Shown piece by piece: positions 9,201 through 16,584 of a stretch of DNA of 64,000 nucleotides (its first letter is position 1; each line of letters opens with the position of its first letter). The translations under genes were made by a program, and so were the position numbers. Below the pieces are notes generated by a model. The model did not search any database and was not told the DNA's origin. It saw nothing but the letters and a program-made list of their open reading frames with translations. This stretch comes from an uncultured Mucilaginibacter sp. (GTDB taxonomy: Bacteria > Bacteroidota > Bacteroidia > Sphingobacteriales > Sphingobacteriaceae): assembly GCA_903891475.1 (NCBI GenBank), contig CAITEP010000020.1, forward strand, positions 186,001 through 250,000, in the 5' to 3' direction.

Positions 9201-9485
9201 GCACTTGAAGCAGTTGCGTTGCGATTAAGGCCGATATTAATGACAAGTTTGGCAATGATAGTAGGAATGATACCAATGGCCACCGGCCTCGGTGAAGGTG
9301 GCGATCAAACATCTCCGTTAGGACGTGCAGTTATTGGGGGCTTATTTGCATCCACCTTTGCTACCCTAATTATATTACCTTTGGTTTTTGCCTGGGTTCA
9401 AGAAAAAACCACTACCGAGTCTGTTTCGCTCGACCCTGAAGATAAAGAAAGTAAATTTTATGTCCCCTTGCACCATCATGTATAA
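6240..9485 (+). CDS. RND efflux transporter permease (AcrB-like)
   Basis: A 1081-residue inner-membrane pump with two repeated halves, each with one N-terminal membrane segment, a large periplasmic porter domain and further helices. The N-terminus (RPITILVIVAGLFFFG) and DIFPDLNLPVIYV are canonical. The proton-relay site in TM4 reads GILVDESTVTIEN, with Asp400-Glu401 where AcrB has Asp-Asp, and the TM10 segment reads GVSISNAVLLI (near residues 961-971), so the AcrB lysine is replaced by Ser. The proton pathway therefore differs from AcrB. It sits between the TolC-like channel and the adaptor, and its last 8 bases overlap the adaptor start. Probably drug or lipid-like substrates; this is inference. 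Confidence 0.9.
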   Translation: MGLIKGALQRPITILVIVAGLFFFGINAIRSIKIDIFPDLNLPVIYVSHPFGGYTPDQMEAYFGKPYVNQLLFVSGVKSIETRNISGLTLIKLTFYEGTNMAQAAAEVTAYTNRSQATFPPGSQPPFILRFDASTLPVGQLVLSSQTRSNNELLDMANIYVRSSFTSIPGLVAPAPFGGNIRTVVIKANPALLRAHNLTADQLVTALHENNQNTPAGNIRIGDYNYLAPSNTVVKDIKDFGDIPIYKNGIQTLFLHDVASIEDGADITAGYALVNGKRSVYLPITKSADASTWEVVQGLKNAIPRFQALLPEDVKLSYVFDQSVYVINSVKSLAEEGAIGAILTGLMVLLFLGDKRGALIVILTIPTCIISGIFFLYLFHQTINIMTLSGLSLAIGILVDESTVTIENIHQHFDMGKPKALAIWDACKEIAFPKLLILLCILAVFAPAFTMKGIPGALFLPLALAIGFSMITSYLLSQTFVPVLANWIMKNEHEDKSHADGFALEDEGTPWEQKELAIKNATQIEGKKLSHFDKFRIRFLKMTNQFMNLRKQIVIVYSLIAVGLCYFLFSHIGRDVLPKVNSGTFQVRLRAPDGTRFERTEAITLNAIKILKKIVGDKNIEVTSAMVGMHPGLFSTSPIYLFMAGPQEAVLQVNLKEGYDVKLDELKERFRNAMKKEQHGVLLSFEPIELTDKILSQGSPTPIEVVIAGKNKPTNIKFATKIVDKLNKIPYLRDVQIGQSFKYPSINITIDRIKAAQYGVSVNDISRSLIASTSSSRYTEKNVWLDTKSSLSYSVQVQVPEYLMASLNDIREIPVMQDRARPVLSDVAEIKTGVTNGENDNIGAIPILTVTANLNNKDLGTANEDVQKAINTIGKLPRGLTITTRGLTQTLTDTLDSLQSGLIVAIIVILLMLAANFQSFKMSLVILSTVPAVLLGSLFLVKLTGATLNLQSYMGMIMSVGVSISNAVLLITNAEELRKHNGNALKSALEAVALRLRPILMTSLAMIVGMIPMATGLGEGGDQTSPLGRAVIGGLFASTFATLIILPLVFAWVQEKTTTESVSLDPEDKESKFYVPLHHHV

Positions 9486-10590
9486 ACGAAAAATAAATTA
9501 CCTTTTAGCCCTCGTTTTTTTGGCTATAGGTTCAGCTTTATTACCTTCATGTAGTTCAAATAAAACAGAAAAGGAGTTAGCTAAGCAAGAAAACTCTATT
9601 GATACTCCTTTGGTTGTACCTATTTTAGTGCAAAAAGGTAAATTAAGTACAAGCATTACATTGCCTGGCGAACTTTTACCTTACCAACAGGTTGACATTT
9701 TTGCCAAAATAAATAGCTATGTTAAAACATTACTTGTTGATGTTGGCTCTGAAGTGCATCAGGGACAAATATTGGCAACTTTGGATGCTCCCGAAATTAA
9801 TTCACAATTGGCTGGTGCGCAGTCGCGCATTAAACAACAGGAAGCATTATATATTGGTAGCAAGGCAACCTATGATAGGTTATTAAATACTAGCAAAACT
9901 CCGGGAACTATATCAGAAAATGACCTAGAGCAAGCAGAGGCTAAGAAGAATTCGGATTTTGCAAATCTTGAAGCCGCAAAATCAGCCTACAAAGAAATTG
10001 CTGCCAACTTAAACTACCTTGAAATAAGAGCACCCTTTAACGGAGTAATAACAAAAAGAAATGTGAATTTAGGTGCTTATGTAGGTCCAGGGGGTAAAAG
10101 CGCTGATCCATTATTTGTTATACAAGATCAAAAAAGGTTACGCTTAGTTGTTTCGGTACCAGAAATTAATGCGGTTGGCTTAAGTAATAAAACCGAGATT
10201 AGTTTCTCAGTCGCATCTTTACCAAACCAAAAGTTTAAATCTAAGATTGTAAGGCTTGCTGGTGCGGTTGATGAAAAGCTAAGATCAGAGCTTGTGGAAA
10301 TGGATATTTATAACAATGATAAAAAACTTATCCCACATATGTTTGCAGAGGTTGAACTACCTATTGCTTCAAGAGATAGTGCTTTTATATTACCAAAAAC
10401 CGCCGTTGTAACCTCAACCGAAAAAGTATTTGTTATAAAAATAGTAGGTGAAAGAGCTGTTTGGGTAGAGGTAAAAAAAGGTTTCCAGAATGCGACCTTA
10501 ATAGAAGTTTATGGTTCTTTGAAACCAGGTGATCATATTGTTAAAGTGGCCACCGATGAAATTAGGGATGGATCAATAATAAGGGAATAA
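9478..10590 (+). CDS. RND periplasmic adaptor (membrane fusion protein), lipoprotein
   Basis: A 370-residue HlyD/AcrA-type adaptor. The chosen ATG at 9478 overlaps the pump's stop by 8 bases (ATGTATAA) and gives a lipoprotein signal: MYKRK, a hydrophobic stretch, then LLPSC with the lipidated Cys. Longer frames (to 9460 or 9388) would hide it. The biotinyl-lipoyl halves read PYQQVDIFAKINSYVKTLLV with VGSEVHQGQILATLD, and APFNGVITKRNVNLG; a coiled-coil hairpin lies between them (about residues 95-170). It joins pump and channel. The overlap implies translational coupling. Confidence 0.92.
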   Translation: MYKRKINYLLALVFLAIGSALLPSCSSNKTEKELAKQENSIDTPLVVPILVQKGKLSTSITLPGELLPYQQVDIFAKINSYVKTLLVDVGSEVHQGQILATLDAPEINSQLAGAQSRIKQQEALYIGSKATYDRLLNTSKTPGTISENDLEQAEAKKNSDFANLEAAKSAYKEIAANLNYLEIRAPFNGVITKRNVNLGAYVGPGGKSADPLFVIQDQKRLRLVVSVPEINAVGLSNKTEISFSVASLPNQKFKSKIVRLAGAVDEKLRSELVEMDIYNNDKKLIPHMFAEVELPIASRDSAFILPKTAVVTSTEKVFVIKIVGERAVWVEVKKGFQNATLIEVYGSLKPGDHIVKVATDEIRDGSIIRE

Positions 10591-10594
10591 AAAA

Positions 10595-10620
10595 GTTTTA
10601 AACGGGGTCTTGTTTAAAAC
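10595..10620 (+). terminator. Hairpin after the efflux operon
   Basis: GTTTTAAAC (10595-10603) and GTTTAAAAC (10612-10620) form a perfect 9-bp inverted repeat with an 8-base loop, 4 bases after the adaptor stop. No clear T tract follows, so termination is a guess. Confidence 0.4.
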
Positions 10621-10838
10621 GGTTCTTACTTATTTAGCAGTATGAATATTTACCTATACACTATATTCTTAAGAATGTTTTTACCTGAATTTTGAAAAAT
10701 AGTTTAGTTCCACTAAAGTTTAATTGGATTTTTGAATTATAAACTATCTAGCTTTTATATTTCAAGCATTTAAAATGGTAGTGTTATTGCTCAAAATAAT
10801 AAAATGGAATGATGAATTTCTTTTAAGTGACCATTAGG

Positions 10839-11447
10839 TTATAAAAATTCTTGTACATTAAAGTAATCTAAACCACATACCTCTGCAAATAAGCGGTCAG
10901 TTTCAGAGTTTTCTATCAAAACGATGTCCCTGCGTTGAATGCCATGATCATTAATTAGCAAATTAATCACATCAGGTTCGGGTTTAGGGATAATTTCATC
11001 AGCAAAATAAACCTTAAGGTAGTTTTCCAAACCATGCCATTCAGTTTGTTTTATTTTATTTAATTGTTGCGCAGGGTTTCCATTGGTAACTATGAAAGGA
11101 ATTTTTCTATCCACAACAATATCCTGTAATAACTTAAGCATGTTTTTATATAATAGTAACTTTAGGGGAAGCTTAGCTTCTAACATTAAGCTATTCAGGT
11201 TTTTTCGATACTTTTCGCCAACATTTAAAGTGTCTTTTAAGCAATCAAAAACATTTTCTTTTCCATTTTTTAGGTATGCATCAATCAATAAATTGGTTGT
11301 TTGTGCAGCATCAATGTGTTCGGTATATTCTAGTAAATTTGCAAAAAGGTAATATACCTGATATAGATAATCTTTTGAAGGATACAAAACATCATCTAAT
11401 TCAAATAAAAACACCTTTTTTTTGCTATCTATGTCATTATAATTCAT
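10839..11447 (-). CDS. HAD-like protein lacking the nucleophilic Asp
   Basis: A 202-residue protein that follows the HAD layout: motif I FLFELDDVLYP, helical cap, motif II IVTNGNP, lysine motif PKPEPDV and an acidic end motif VLIENSETD. The first Asp of the FDLDDTLYP consensus is Glu16, and the final motif lacks the usual GDS..D order. A Glu cannot simply replace the phospho-aspartyl nucleophile, so it is probably a non-catalytic binding protein or has altered chemistry. No signal peptide. It stands alone between the efflux operon and the DUF3052 fusion. The intact length argues against a pseudogene. Confidence 0.75.
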   Translation of the reverse strand: MNYNDIDSKKKVFLFELDDVLYPSKDYLYQVYYLFANLLEYTEHIDAAQTTNLLIDAYLKNGKENVFDCLKDTLNVGEKYRKNLNSLMLEAKLPLKLLLYKNMLKLLQDIVVDRKIPFIVTNGNPAQQLNKIKQTEWHGLENYLKVYFADEIIPKPEPDVINLLINDHGIQRRDIVLIENSETDRLFAEVCGLDYFNVQEFL

Positions 11448-11523
11448 TTTTATAATTATTCAAAAAAGTAAATTCGTAATAAATAAGGCTGCAATTTATC
11501 TTTTTTTGCATTCTGCAATCCTT

Positions 11524-11531
11524 TATTTTTG
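11524..11531 (+). promoter_or_regulatory. -7 box TATTTTTG for the DUF3052/OmdA gene
   Basis: Exact TAnnTTTG match, 62 bases before the ATG at 11594. Confidence 0.4.
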
Positions 11532-11593
11532 AAAAAGTTATTAAGAGAAAAAGTAAATGAATTGTTTCAATTTAGTAACCAACAATTTACAAA

Positions 11594-12250
11594 ATGAGCG
11601 GCTTAGTAAAAAAATTACACATTAAATCGGGCACAAGTTGGCTGTTTAAAAATCCACCACCTAATTATGACGAAGTTTTAGGGGAACTGCCACATAATAC
11701 TTTAGCCTCTACCATATTGGATGGGAATTTTGACGGGATACAATTATTCGTTAAAAACAGGTTGGAATTGATTCAAGAATTTCAAATAATTATAAACCTA
11801 CTCACAAAGGATACCATATTCTGGGTTACCTATCCAAAAAAAAGTTCGGGAATTGTTTCAGACCTTGAGATGCTTGGTAGCTGGGATGAACTTACCAACC
11901 AAGGTTTAAGAATAGTTTCCGCAACATCAATAGATGAAACATGGACTGCCTTACGCTTTAAGCCCAAAGAACTAACAAAAACTTCGGAAGGAAGCAACAG
12001 TCAAATAAAAAACAATCAGTTTGCTGAATTTATTGATGTTGAAAACAAAATTGTATTATTACCTCCTGAAATACAATCCTCTTTAGAAGAATTTGCTATG
12101 GCATTGAATTTTTATCAAAAACTATCCTATTCAAATAAAAAGGAATATGTTTTATGGGTTATTTCGGCAAAACAAGAAAAAACAAAAAGAGAACGCATTG
12201 AAAAAATGATTGAAAAACTATTGCAGGGAAAAAAGAATCCGAGTGCTTAA
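11594..12250 (+). CDS. DUF3052-like / YdeI-OmdA fusion protein
   Basis: A 218-residue cytosolic protein of two parts. Residues 1-125 (GTSWLFKNPPPNYDEVLGEL; LTKDTIFWVTYPKKSSG; WTALRFKP) resemble the DUF3052 domain, a nucleotide-binding-like fold of unknown role. Residues about 150-218 (LPPEIQSSLEE; LSYSNKKEYVLWVISAK; KRERIEKMIEKL) match the YdeI/OmpD-associated (OmdA) C-terminal helical domain. YdeI in Salmonella has been linked to resistance to polymyxin and antimicrobial peptides. A separate full-length YdeI-type gene is at 55941-56525. The VF530 gene follows after 39 bases. The biochemical function is unknown. Confidence 0.7.
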   Translation: MSGLVKKLHIKSGTSWLFKNPPPNYDEVLGELPHNTLASTILDGNFDGIQLFVKNRLELIQEFQIIINLLTKDTIFWVTYPKKSSGIVSDLEMLGSWDELTNQGLRIVSATSIDETWTALRFKPKELTKTSEGSNSQIKNNQFAEFIDVENKIVLLPPEIQSSLEEFAMALNFYQKLSYSNKKEYVLWVISAKQEKTKRERIEKMIEKLLQGKKNPSA

Positions 12251-12289
12251 ATATTTACGAATACTCCCCTTTTTTTCTATAATTGCTTT

Positions 12290-12508
12290 ATGACTGAACA
12301 AACCAATAACCCTTTACATGGGAAAACTCTAGAGAGCATTCTAAATGAATTGGTTGCTTATTTTAATTGGGAAGGCTTGAGTGAGCATATCAAAATAAAC
12401 TGTTTTAAATCAAACCCAAGTATACAATCGAGCTTAAAGTTTTTGCGTAAAAATCCATGGGCTCGTAAAAAAGTGGAAGATTTATACCTAGAATACCTAA
12501 AGGGGTAG
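12290..12508 (+). CDS. VF530 family (DUF2132) protein
   Basis: A 72-residue protein matching the compact helical VF530 family through [35 protein letters not shown] and [13 protein letters not shown]. The family has a solved structure and was suggested to bind DNA, but no function is established. It converges on the degenerate DEAD-box gene with 7 bases between the stop codons, and may be co-transcribed with the gene upstream. Confidence 0.85.
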   Translation: MTEQTNNPLHGKTLESILNELVAYFNWEGLSEHIKINCFKSNPSIQSSLKFLRKNPWARKKVEDLYLEYLKG

Positions 12509-12515
12509 CGTATTT

Positions 12516-13820
12516 CTATCCGTGTTTCTTTTTCTTGTTCATTTTAGCCTTTACACCAGAGCTATAATTGTAAGTTTTTGCGTTTTCTGGTTTTTTTTGA
12601 TGAAATGCCTCTCCAGCAACTAGCATTGCTGATTTTGCTTTCTTGACTAGTTTAGTTTCGGAATTTGATTTACTCTTCTCTGCTTCAATAATCAAATCAT
12701 CAGGCAATTCGGCAATTGGTATTTTTTTCCCAATTATTTGTTCAATCTTTCTTAATTCAGCTAGCTCCAAATCAGTTATAAAGGTGATAGGTAGCAAATC
12801 GGAGGTAATATCAATTAATTTAACTCGTTCTATGAAATTTGAACTATCTTCAGGTAATTCAAAATTTATGATAAATGGAATATCTCCCAATTGAAGGGAA
12901 GACAAGTTTTCATTGTAAATAATCAAAGCCCTAATTTCATTATTATCAATAAATTCATGTACACTTTTTATGTTTTTGAACTCAATTGATGGGGAATTTA
13001 ATATCCCAACCATATTTTTTTCGCGCCTATAAATTGATTTGTAAACTTTTTCGGCTGTTTTACGTGTGTTTACAAAAATGACAACCTTGGTAAAAAGCTC
13101 CTCGTCTTGCATAAAAAGTGACAATAAGTTAAGCTTAGTGCCAAAATTAGGTACTTGATAGGCTATCTGTTCAAATGTTTCTATTTTAATTTCTGCCTCC
13201 TCTTGCACTTCAATTAAGGTTGGAAATTTCATAAACGGGGCAATCATTTTTTCAATTCGTGAGTGCATAACCGACGAAAAGACAAGATGTTGTGCCTTGG
13301 TAATGCTATTTGCCAATTCGGCTACAGGTAATTGTAGTCCTTGTTTTACAATCAAATCGGCATCATCTATAATGAAAAGCTCCATTTTATTAAGATTGAG
13401 ACCTAATTTTAAGTAAATAGCTCTAGCTCTATCGGGTGTTGCCACCACAATATCAGCGCCATCAGCTAATGCATTCATTTGGCTTTCGGTGCCGGGTGCC
13501 GCATATAAGCCTACAATTGATACCGCCTTATTCCTATTTAATTGCTCAAATTGTTCAGTTACGCTTAATACACCCTCTTTATCAGGCAATAAAATCAAAA
13601 CCTTTGGTACTCCATCGGGTGCATAATTCATCCTATTTAAAACCGAAATAATGTAGATGGTGGTTTTTCCACACCCATTTGCACCAATAGCAATTATATC
13701 TTGACCGCCAATAATTCGTTTTAGGGTTTTTAATTGCACCTCGGTAGGGTTGGTATAACCGTACTCAGTAAGTGTTCTAATTAATTGTTTATTTAGCTTA
13801 AATGTTTCTGACCATGCCAT
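12516..13820 (-). CDS. Degenerate DEAD-box helicase-like protein
   Basis: A 434-residue protein with the two-lobed DEAD-box outline: Q-motif-like region (YTNPTEVQLKTL), Walker A GANGCGKTT, ATPDRAR (motif Ib) and a second RecA lobe. The catalytic motifs have drifted: motif II is DDAD, motif III is SSV instead of SAT, and the HRIGRTGR arginine finger (motif VI) is absent, with ERVKLID near its place. A basic tail (AKMNKKKKHG) could bind RNA. ATP may bind but hydrolysis-coupled unwinding looks unlikely. The ATG at 13820 was chosen over a TTG at 13841, which lies too close to the promoter box at 13849-13856. An intact RhlE-like helicase is at 62113. Confidence 0.8.
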   Translation of the reverse strand: MAWSETFKLNKQLIRTLTEYGYTNPTEVQLKTLKRIIGGQDIIAIGANGCGKTTIYIISVLNRMNYAPDGVPKVLILLPDKEGVLSVTEQFEQLNRNKAVSIVGLYAAPGTESQMNALADGADIVVATPDRARAIYLKLGLNLNKMELFIIDDADLIVKQGLQLPVAELANSITKAQHLVFSSVMHSRIEKMIAPFMKFPTLIEVQEEAEIKIETFEQIAYQVPNFGTKLNLLSLFMQDEELFTKVVIFVNTRKTAEKVYKSIYRREKNMVGILNSPSIEFKNIKSVHEFIDNNEIRALIIYNENLSSLQLGDIPFIINFELPEDSSNFIERVKLIDITSDLLPITFITDLELAELRKIEQIIGKKIPIAELPDDLIIEAEKSKSNSETKLVKKAKSAMLVAGEAFHQKKPENAKTYNYSSGVKAKMNKKKKHG

Positions 13821-13848
13821 CCTTAATGTTTTCAAATTCAAGAAAGCG

Positions 13849-13856
13849 CAAAAGTA
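13849..13856 (-). promoter_or_regulatory. -7 box TACTTTTG for the degenerate DEAD-box gene
   Basis: Reverse-strand match to TAnnTTTG, 28 bases upstream of the ATG at 13820. Confidence 0.5.
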
Positions 13857-13902
13857 CCTAAAATTAAGCGCAGATTATTTATAATACCGTTTATCCATAG
13901 TC

Positions 13903-14712
13903 TTAGAGTTGTTGCCAATGCGTTTTATTAAAGTTTTGCAAAAGCCCCGTAAATAATGTACCTGCTTCAATATCTAAATATGGATAAGTAACTTTTGATA
14001 AATATAGTCCTTGTGGATAGGCAGGTATGATAATAGGCGGTGTTTGTTTCGATATTAGATAACCTTCAAATTCATCAACACTTAATTGGCCTTTACCAAT
14101 TTCTAATAGCCTGCCTACTATAATTCGCACCATTTTACTTAAAAATCGGTTCGCTATAATTTGAAACCTTAGTCTATCCGCATTTTCATCCATCCAAATT
14201 GCGGCACTTGAAACATAGCAAAGAGTATGCTCAACCCTATCGGGGCATTTACACAAGCCCCTGTAATCAGTATATTTTGGTAATAGGGCAACAGCAGCCT
14301 TCATTTTATCAAGGTTGAGGTCGGGATAAGGGTAAAATGAGCTGTAATTACTTAAAAAAGGGTCTTTATAGGTATGGATAAAATAATCATAGGTTCGTTT
14401 AATAGCATCAAACCTGGCATGTGGCTGGCCTTGCATGGGTATAATTTCGAATATGGCTATATCATCGGGCAAAATTTTATTCAACCTAAAAAATAAATCG
14501 AAATCCCATTCATTTTCAATATCGACATGAAAAAAGTACTGACTAGCATGAACCTGTGCGTCTGTCCGTCCGCATCCATTAATTGCAATGGGTACTTTTA
14601 ACAATTTACTCAAGGCTGTTTCCAATTTTTGTTGCACACTATTTGAACCCGGATGTTTTTGCCAGCCATTATAATGAGTACCGTGGTATCCGATGTGAAA
14701 AAAGTATCTCAA
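13903..14712 (-). CDS. truA: tRNA pseudouridine(38-40) synthase TruA
   Basis: A 269-residue cytosolic enzyme that converts U38-U40 of the tRNA anticodon arm to pseudouridine. The N-terminus RYFFHIGYHGTHYNGWQ is the canonical TruA beginning, the catalytic Asp51 lies in CGRTDAQVHA, and RFLSKMVRIIVGRLLEIG is the conserved C-terminal motif. Length is normal. The start codon appears to be TTG at 14712: the conserved N-terminus begins immediately after it and there is no in-frame ATG nearby. Downstream on the same strand is the degenerate DEAD-box gene, 82 bases away, which has its own promoter. Confidence 0.93.
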   Translation of the reverse strand: MRYFFHIGYHGTHYNGWQKHPGSNSVQQKLETALSKLLKVPIAINGCGRTDAQVHASQYFFHVDIENEWDFDLFFRLNKILPDDIAIFEIIPMQGQPHARFDAIKRTYDYFIHTYKDPFLSNYSSFYPYPDLNLDKMKAAVALLPKYTDYRGLCKCPDRVEHTLCYVSSAAIWMDENADRLRFQIIANRFLSKMVRIIVGRLLEIGKGQLSVDEFEGYLISKQTPPIIIPAYPQGLYLSKVTYPYLDIEAGTLFTGLLQNFNKTHWQQL

Positions 14713-14891
14713 ACTAAATATATGTTTAATTGTTTCATTATTTATTTTTGAAAATATTGGATTTAAAATTGTTTCGATGTTTACTATATTGTTACAATTC
14801 TAAATTTAAAACGCATAATCTTTTCCCTATTTTAGCATGGTCTTGGAGCTATATCTATTAAATATTGATAGCAAACAATAGAAATTAAATT

Positions 14892-16583
14892 ATGCCCCTA
14901 CATAAAAAATTAGCTGCGCAAATTAAGGACTATATTAATGAAGATTTAGCAAAAAACCCTGATTTACAAAAGTTTTTAGCCGCAGTTAATAGTACTTATG
15001 AAGAATTTGAACAACCTCAAAATTCATCCGTTGCGCAGACAAAAGTAAGTTCGAATACCCCTAATACTATTAATATACATGAAATTGTAGAAATCTCGTT
15101 TAATACCCTGATTGCTAATTTACAGAAAGCTGTTGTTTTATTTAATGAAAGTGGTAACGTGCTGTTTGTAAATAATTCATTCAGCAGCATGTTTTATCCG
15201 GATTTTAAAAGAAACCAAATTTTCGGTACCACAATTAAAAACATTGAAGAAGAGATTTTTAAATTAATAAAAAGGCAAGAAACGAAAATTAAATTTACAG
15301 CTTGTTTAATAGACGGAAAGGAATCAAGATCAAACTTGTTGATTGACCTTAAAGATGCTCGAATTTTGGACTGTAGTATAATTCCAATCACAAAAAACCT
15401 TCATTATATAGGCCAGTTATGGATTTTTAATGACGTTACAGAAACTATTAAATCAAGGGAAATTTTATCGGAAAACAAGAAATTGACGGAAGAAATTCTG
15501 GATAATATACCTGCTGATGTCGCGCTATTTGACCTTGAACATAAATATTTATACGTAAACCCAAACGCTATAAAAAGTAACGAGGTAAGAAATTTTATAA
15601 TAGGAAAAGATGACTTTGATTATTATAGGTTTAAGGGGATGGATAATTCAAAAGCCATACAAAGAAGGAAACTATTTAAACAAGCGGTTGAAAAAAAAAC
15701 CACCATTGAATGGCTTGACGAACATAAAAAAGCAGATGGTAGCTCTGTTTTTATGTTGAGAAGGTTTAACCCATATTTTGAAAATGATGAACTTAAGTAT
15801 GTTTTTGGCTATGCGATTGACATAACCGAACTAAAACACTATGAGCAAGAGCTTTTAACCAAAAACGCCGAACTTGAAAAATTGAATGCCGAGTTGGATG
15901 CATTTGTTTATAGTACCTCACATAATTTACGCTCTCCGCTTACTTCTATAAAAGGGCTGGTTGATTTGATAGTGATGGATGAGGTTAGTGGGGAAGAATT
16001 GGAGGTTTACATCGAAAAAATAAATACCTCGATTGAGCGATTGGATAGCACTATATATGATATTATTGAATATTCCAAAAACTCAAGGTTGGCATTGGAA
16101 ACTAGTTTGGTTAATATAGAGGAACTTATAAAAAATGGCTTTAACGATGTAGCTTTTTTCAATAATGGAAACATAGCACTTACTGTTGAAGCTGATATTA
16201 AGGCTGCTTTATATTCAGATGAGAAGAGACTAAATTCCGTAATAAACAATATAATTGAAAACGCTGTAAAATATTATGATGAGGATAAGTTAAATCCTTA
16301 TTTAAAGGTAGCAATAAAGGTGACCGAACAAGCTTGTGAAATTATATTTGAGGATAATGGAATTGGCATACCCAATGATAAGCAAGAAAAAGTATTTGAG
16401 ATGTTTTACCGCCATTCAAACAAATCTTTTGGTTCAGGTTTAGGGCTTTTTATTGTGAAAGAGATGGTAGGTAAGCTCAATGGAACTATCTCACTCCAAT
16501 CAACTGAAGGAGTTGGCACTACGGTAACTTTAAAAATACCTAATGAAGCTTCTTCATTAGGTATTTTAGATGCCAACAATTAG
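14892..16583 (+). CDS. Cytosolic PAS-domain sensor histidine kinase
   Basis: A 563-residue protein without membrane segments. Two PAS-like modules (about 70-185 and 200-315; the second ends DITELKHYEQ) are joined by a short coiled coil (residues 318-336) to a HisKA domain with phospho-acceptor His344 in STSHNLRSPL. The HATPase domain shows the N box with Asn457, G1 DNGIGIP (488-494) and G2 GSGLGLF. It should sense an internal signal and phosphorylate a response regulator encoded elsewhere, since none is adjacent. The last codons lie inside a perfect 16-bp hairpin. Its stop is one base from the stop of the convergent molybdenum hydroxylase gene. Confidence 0.9.
   Translation: MPLHKKLAAQIKDYINEDLAKNPDLQKFLAAVNSTYEEFEQPQNSSVAQTKVSSNTPNTINIHEIVEISFNTLIANLQKAVVLFNESGNVLFVNNSFSSMFYPDFKRNQIFGTTIKNIEEEIFKLIKRQETKIKFTACLIDGKESRSNLLIDLKDARILDCSIIPITKNLHYIGQLWIFNDVTETIKSREILSENKKLTEEILDNIPADVALFDLEHKYLYVNPNAIKSNEVRNFIIGKDDFDYYRFKGMDNSKAIQRRKLFKQAVEKKTTIEWLDEHKKADGSSVFMLRRFNPYFENDELKYVFGYAIDITELKHYEQELLTKNAELEKLNAELDAFVYSTSHNLRSPLTSIKGLVDLIVMDEVSGEELEVYIEKINTSIERLDSTIYDIIEYSKNSRLALETSLVNIEELIKNGFNDVAFFNNGNIALTVEADIKAALYSDEKRLNSVINNIIENAVKYYDEDKLNPYLKVAIKVTEQACEIIFEDNGIGIPNDKQEKVFEMFYRHSNKSFGSGLGLFIVKEMVGKLNGTISLQSTEGVGTTVTLKIPNEASSLGILDANN
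16534..16568. terminator. Perfect 16-bp inverted repeat inside the kinase 3' end
   Basis: AAAATACCTAATGAAG (16534-16549), loop CTT, then CTTCATTAGGTATTTT (16553-16568). The left arm starts with A's and the right arm ends with T's, so it could terminate transcription from both sides. It lies within the kinase coding sequence, ending 12 bases before its stop codon, where two genes converge with almost no gap. Confidence 0.65.
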
Positions 16584-16584
16584 T

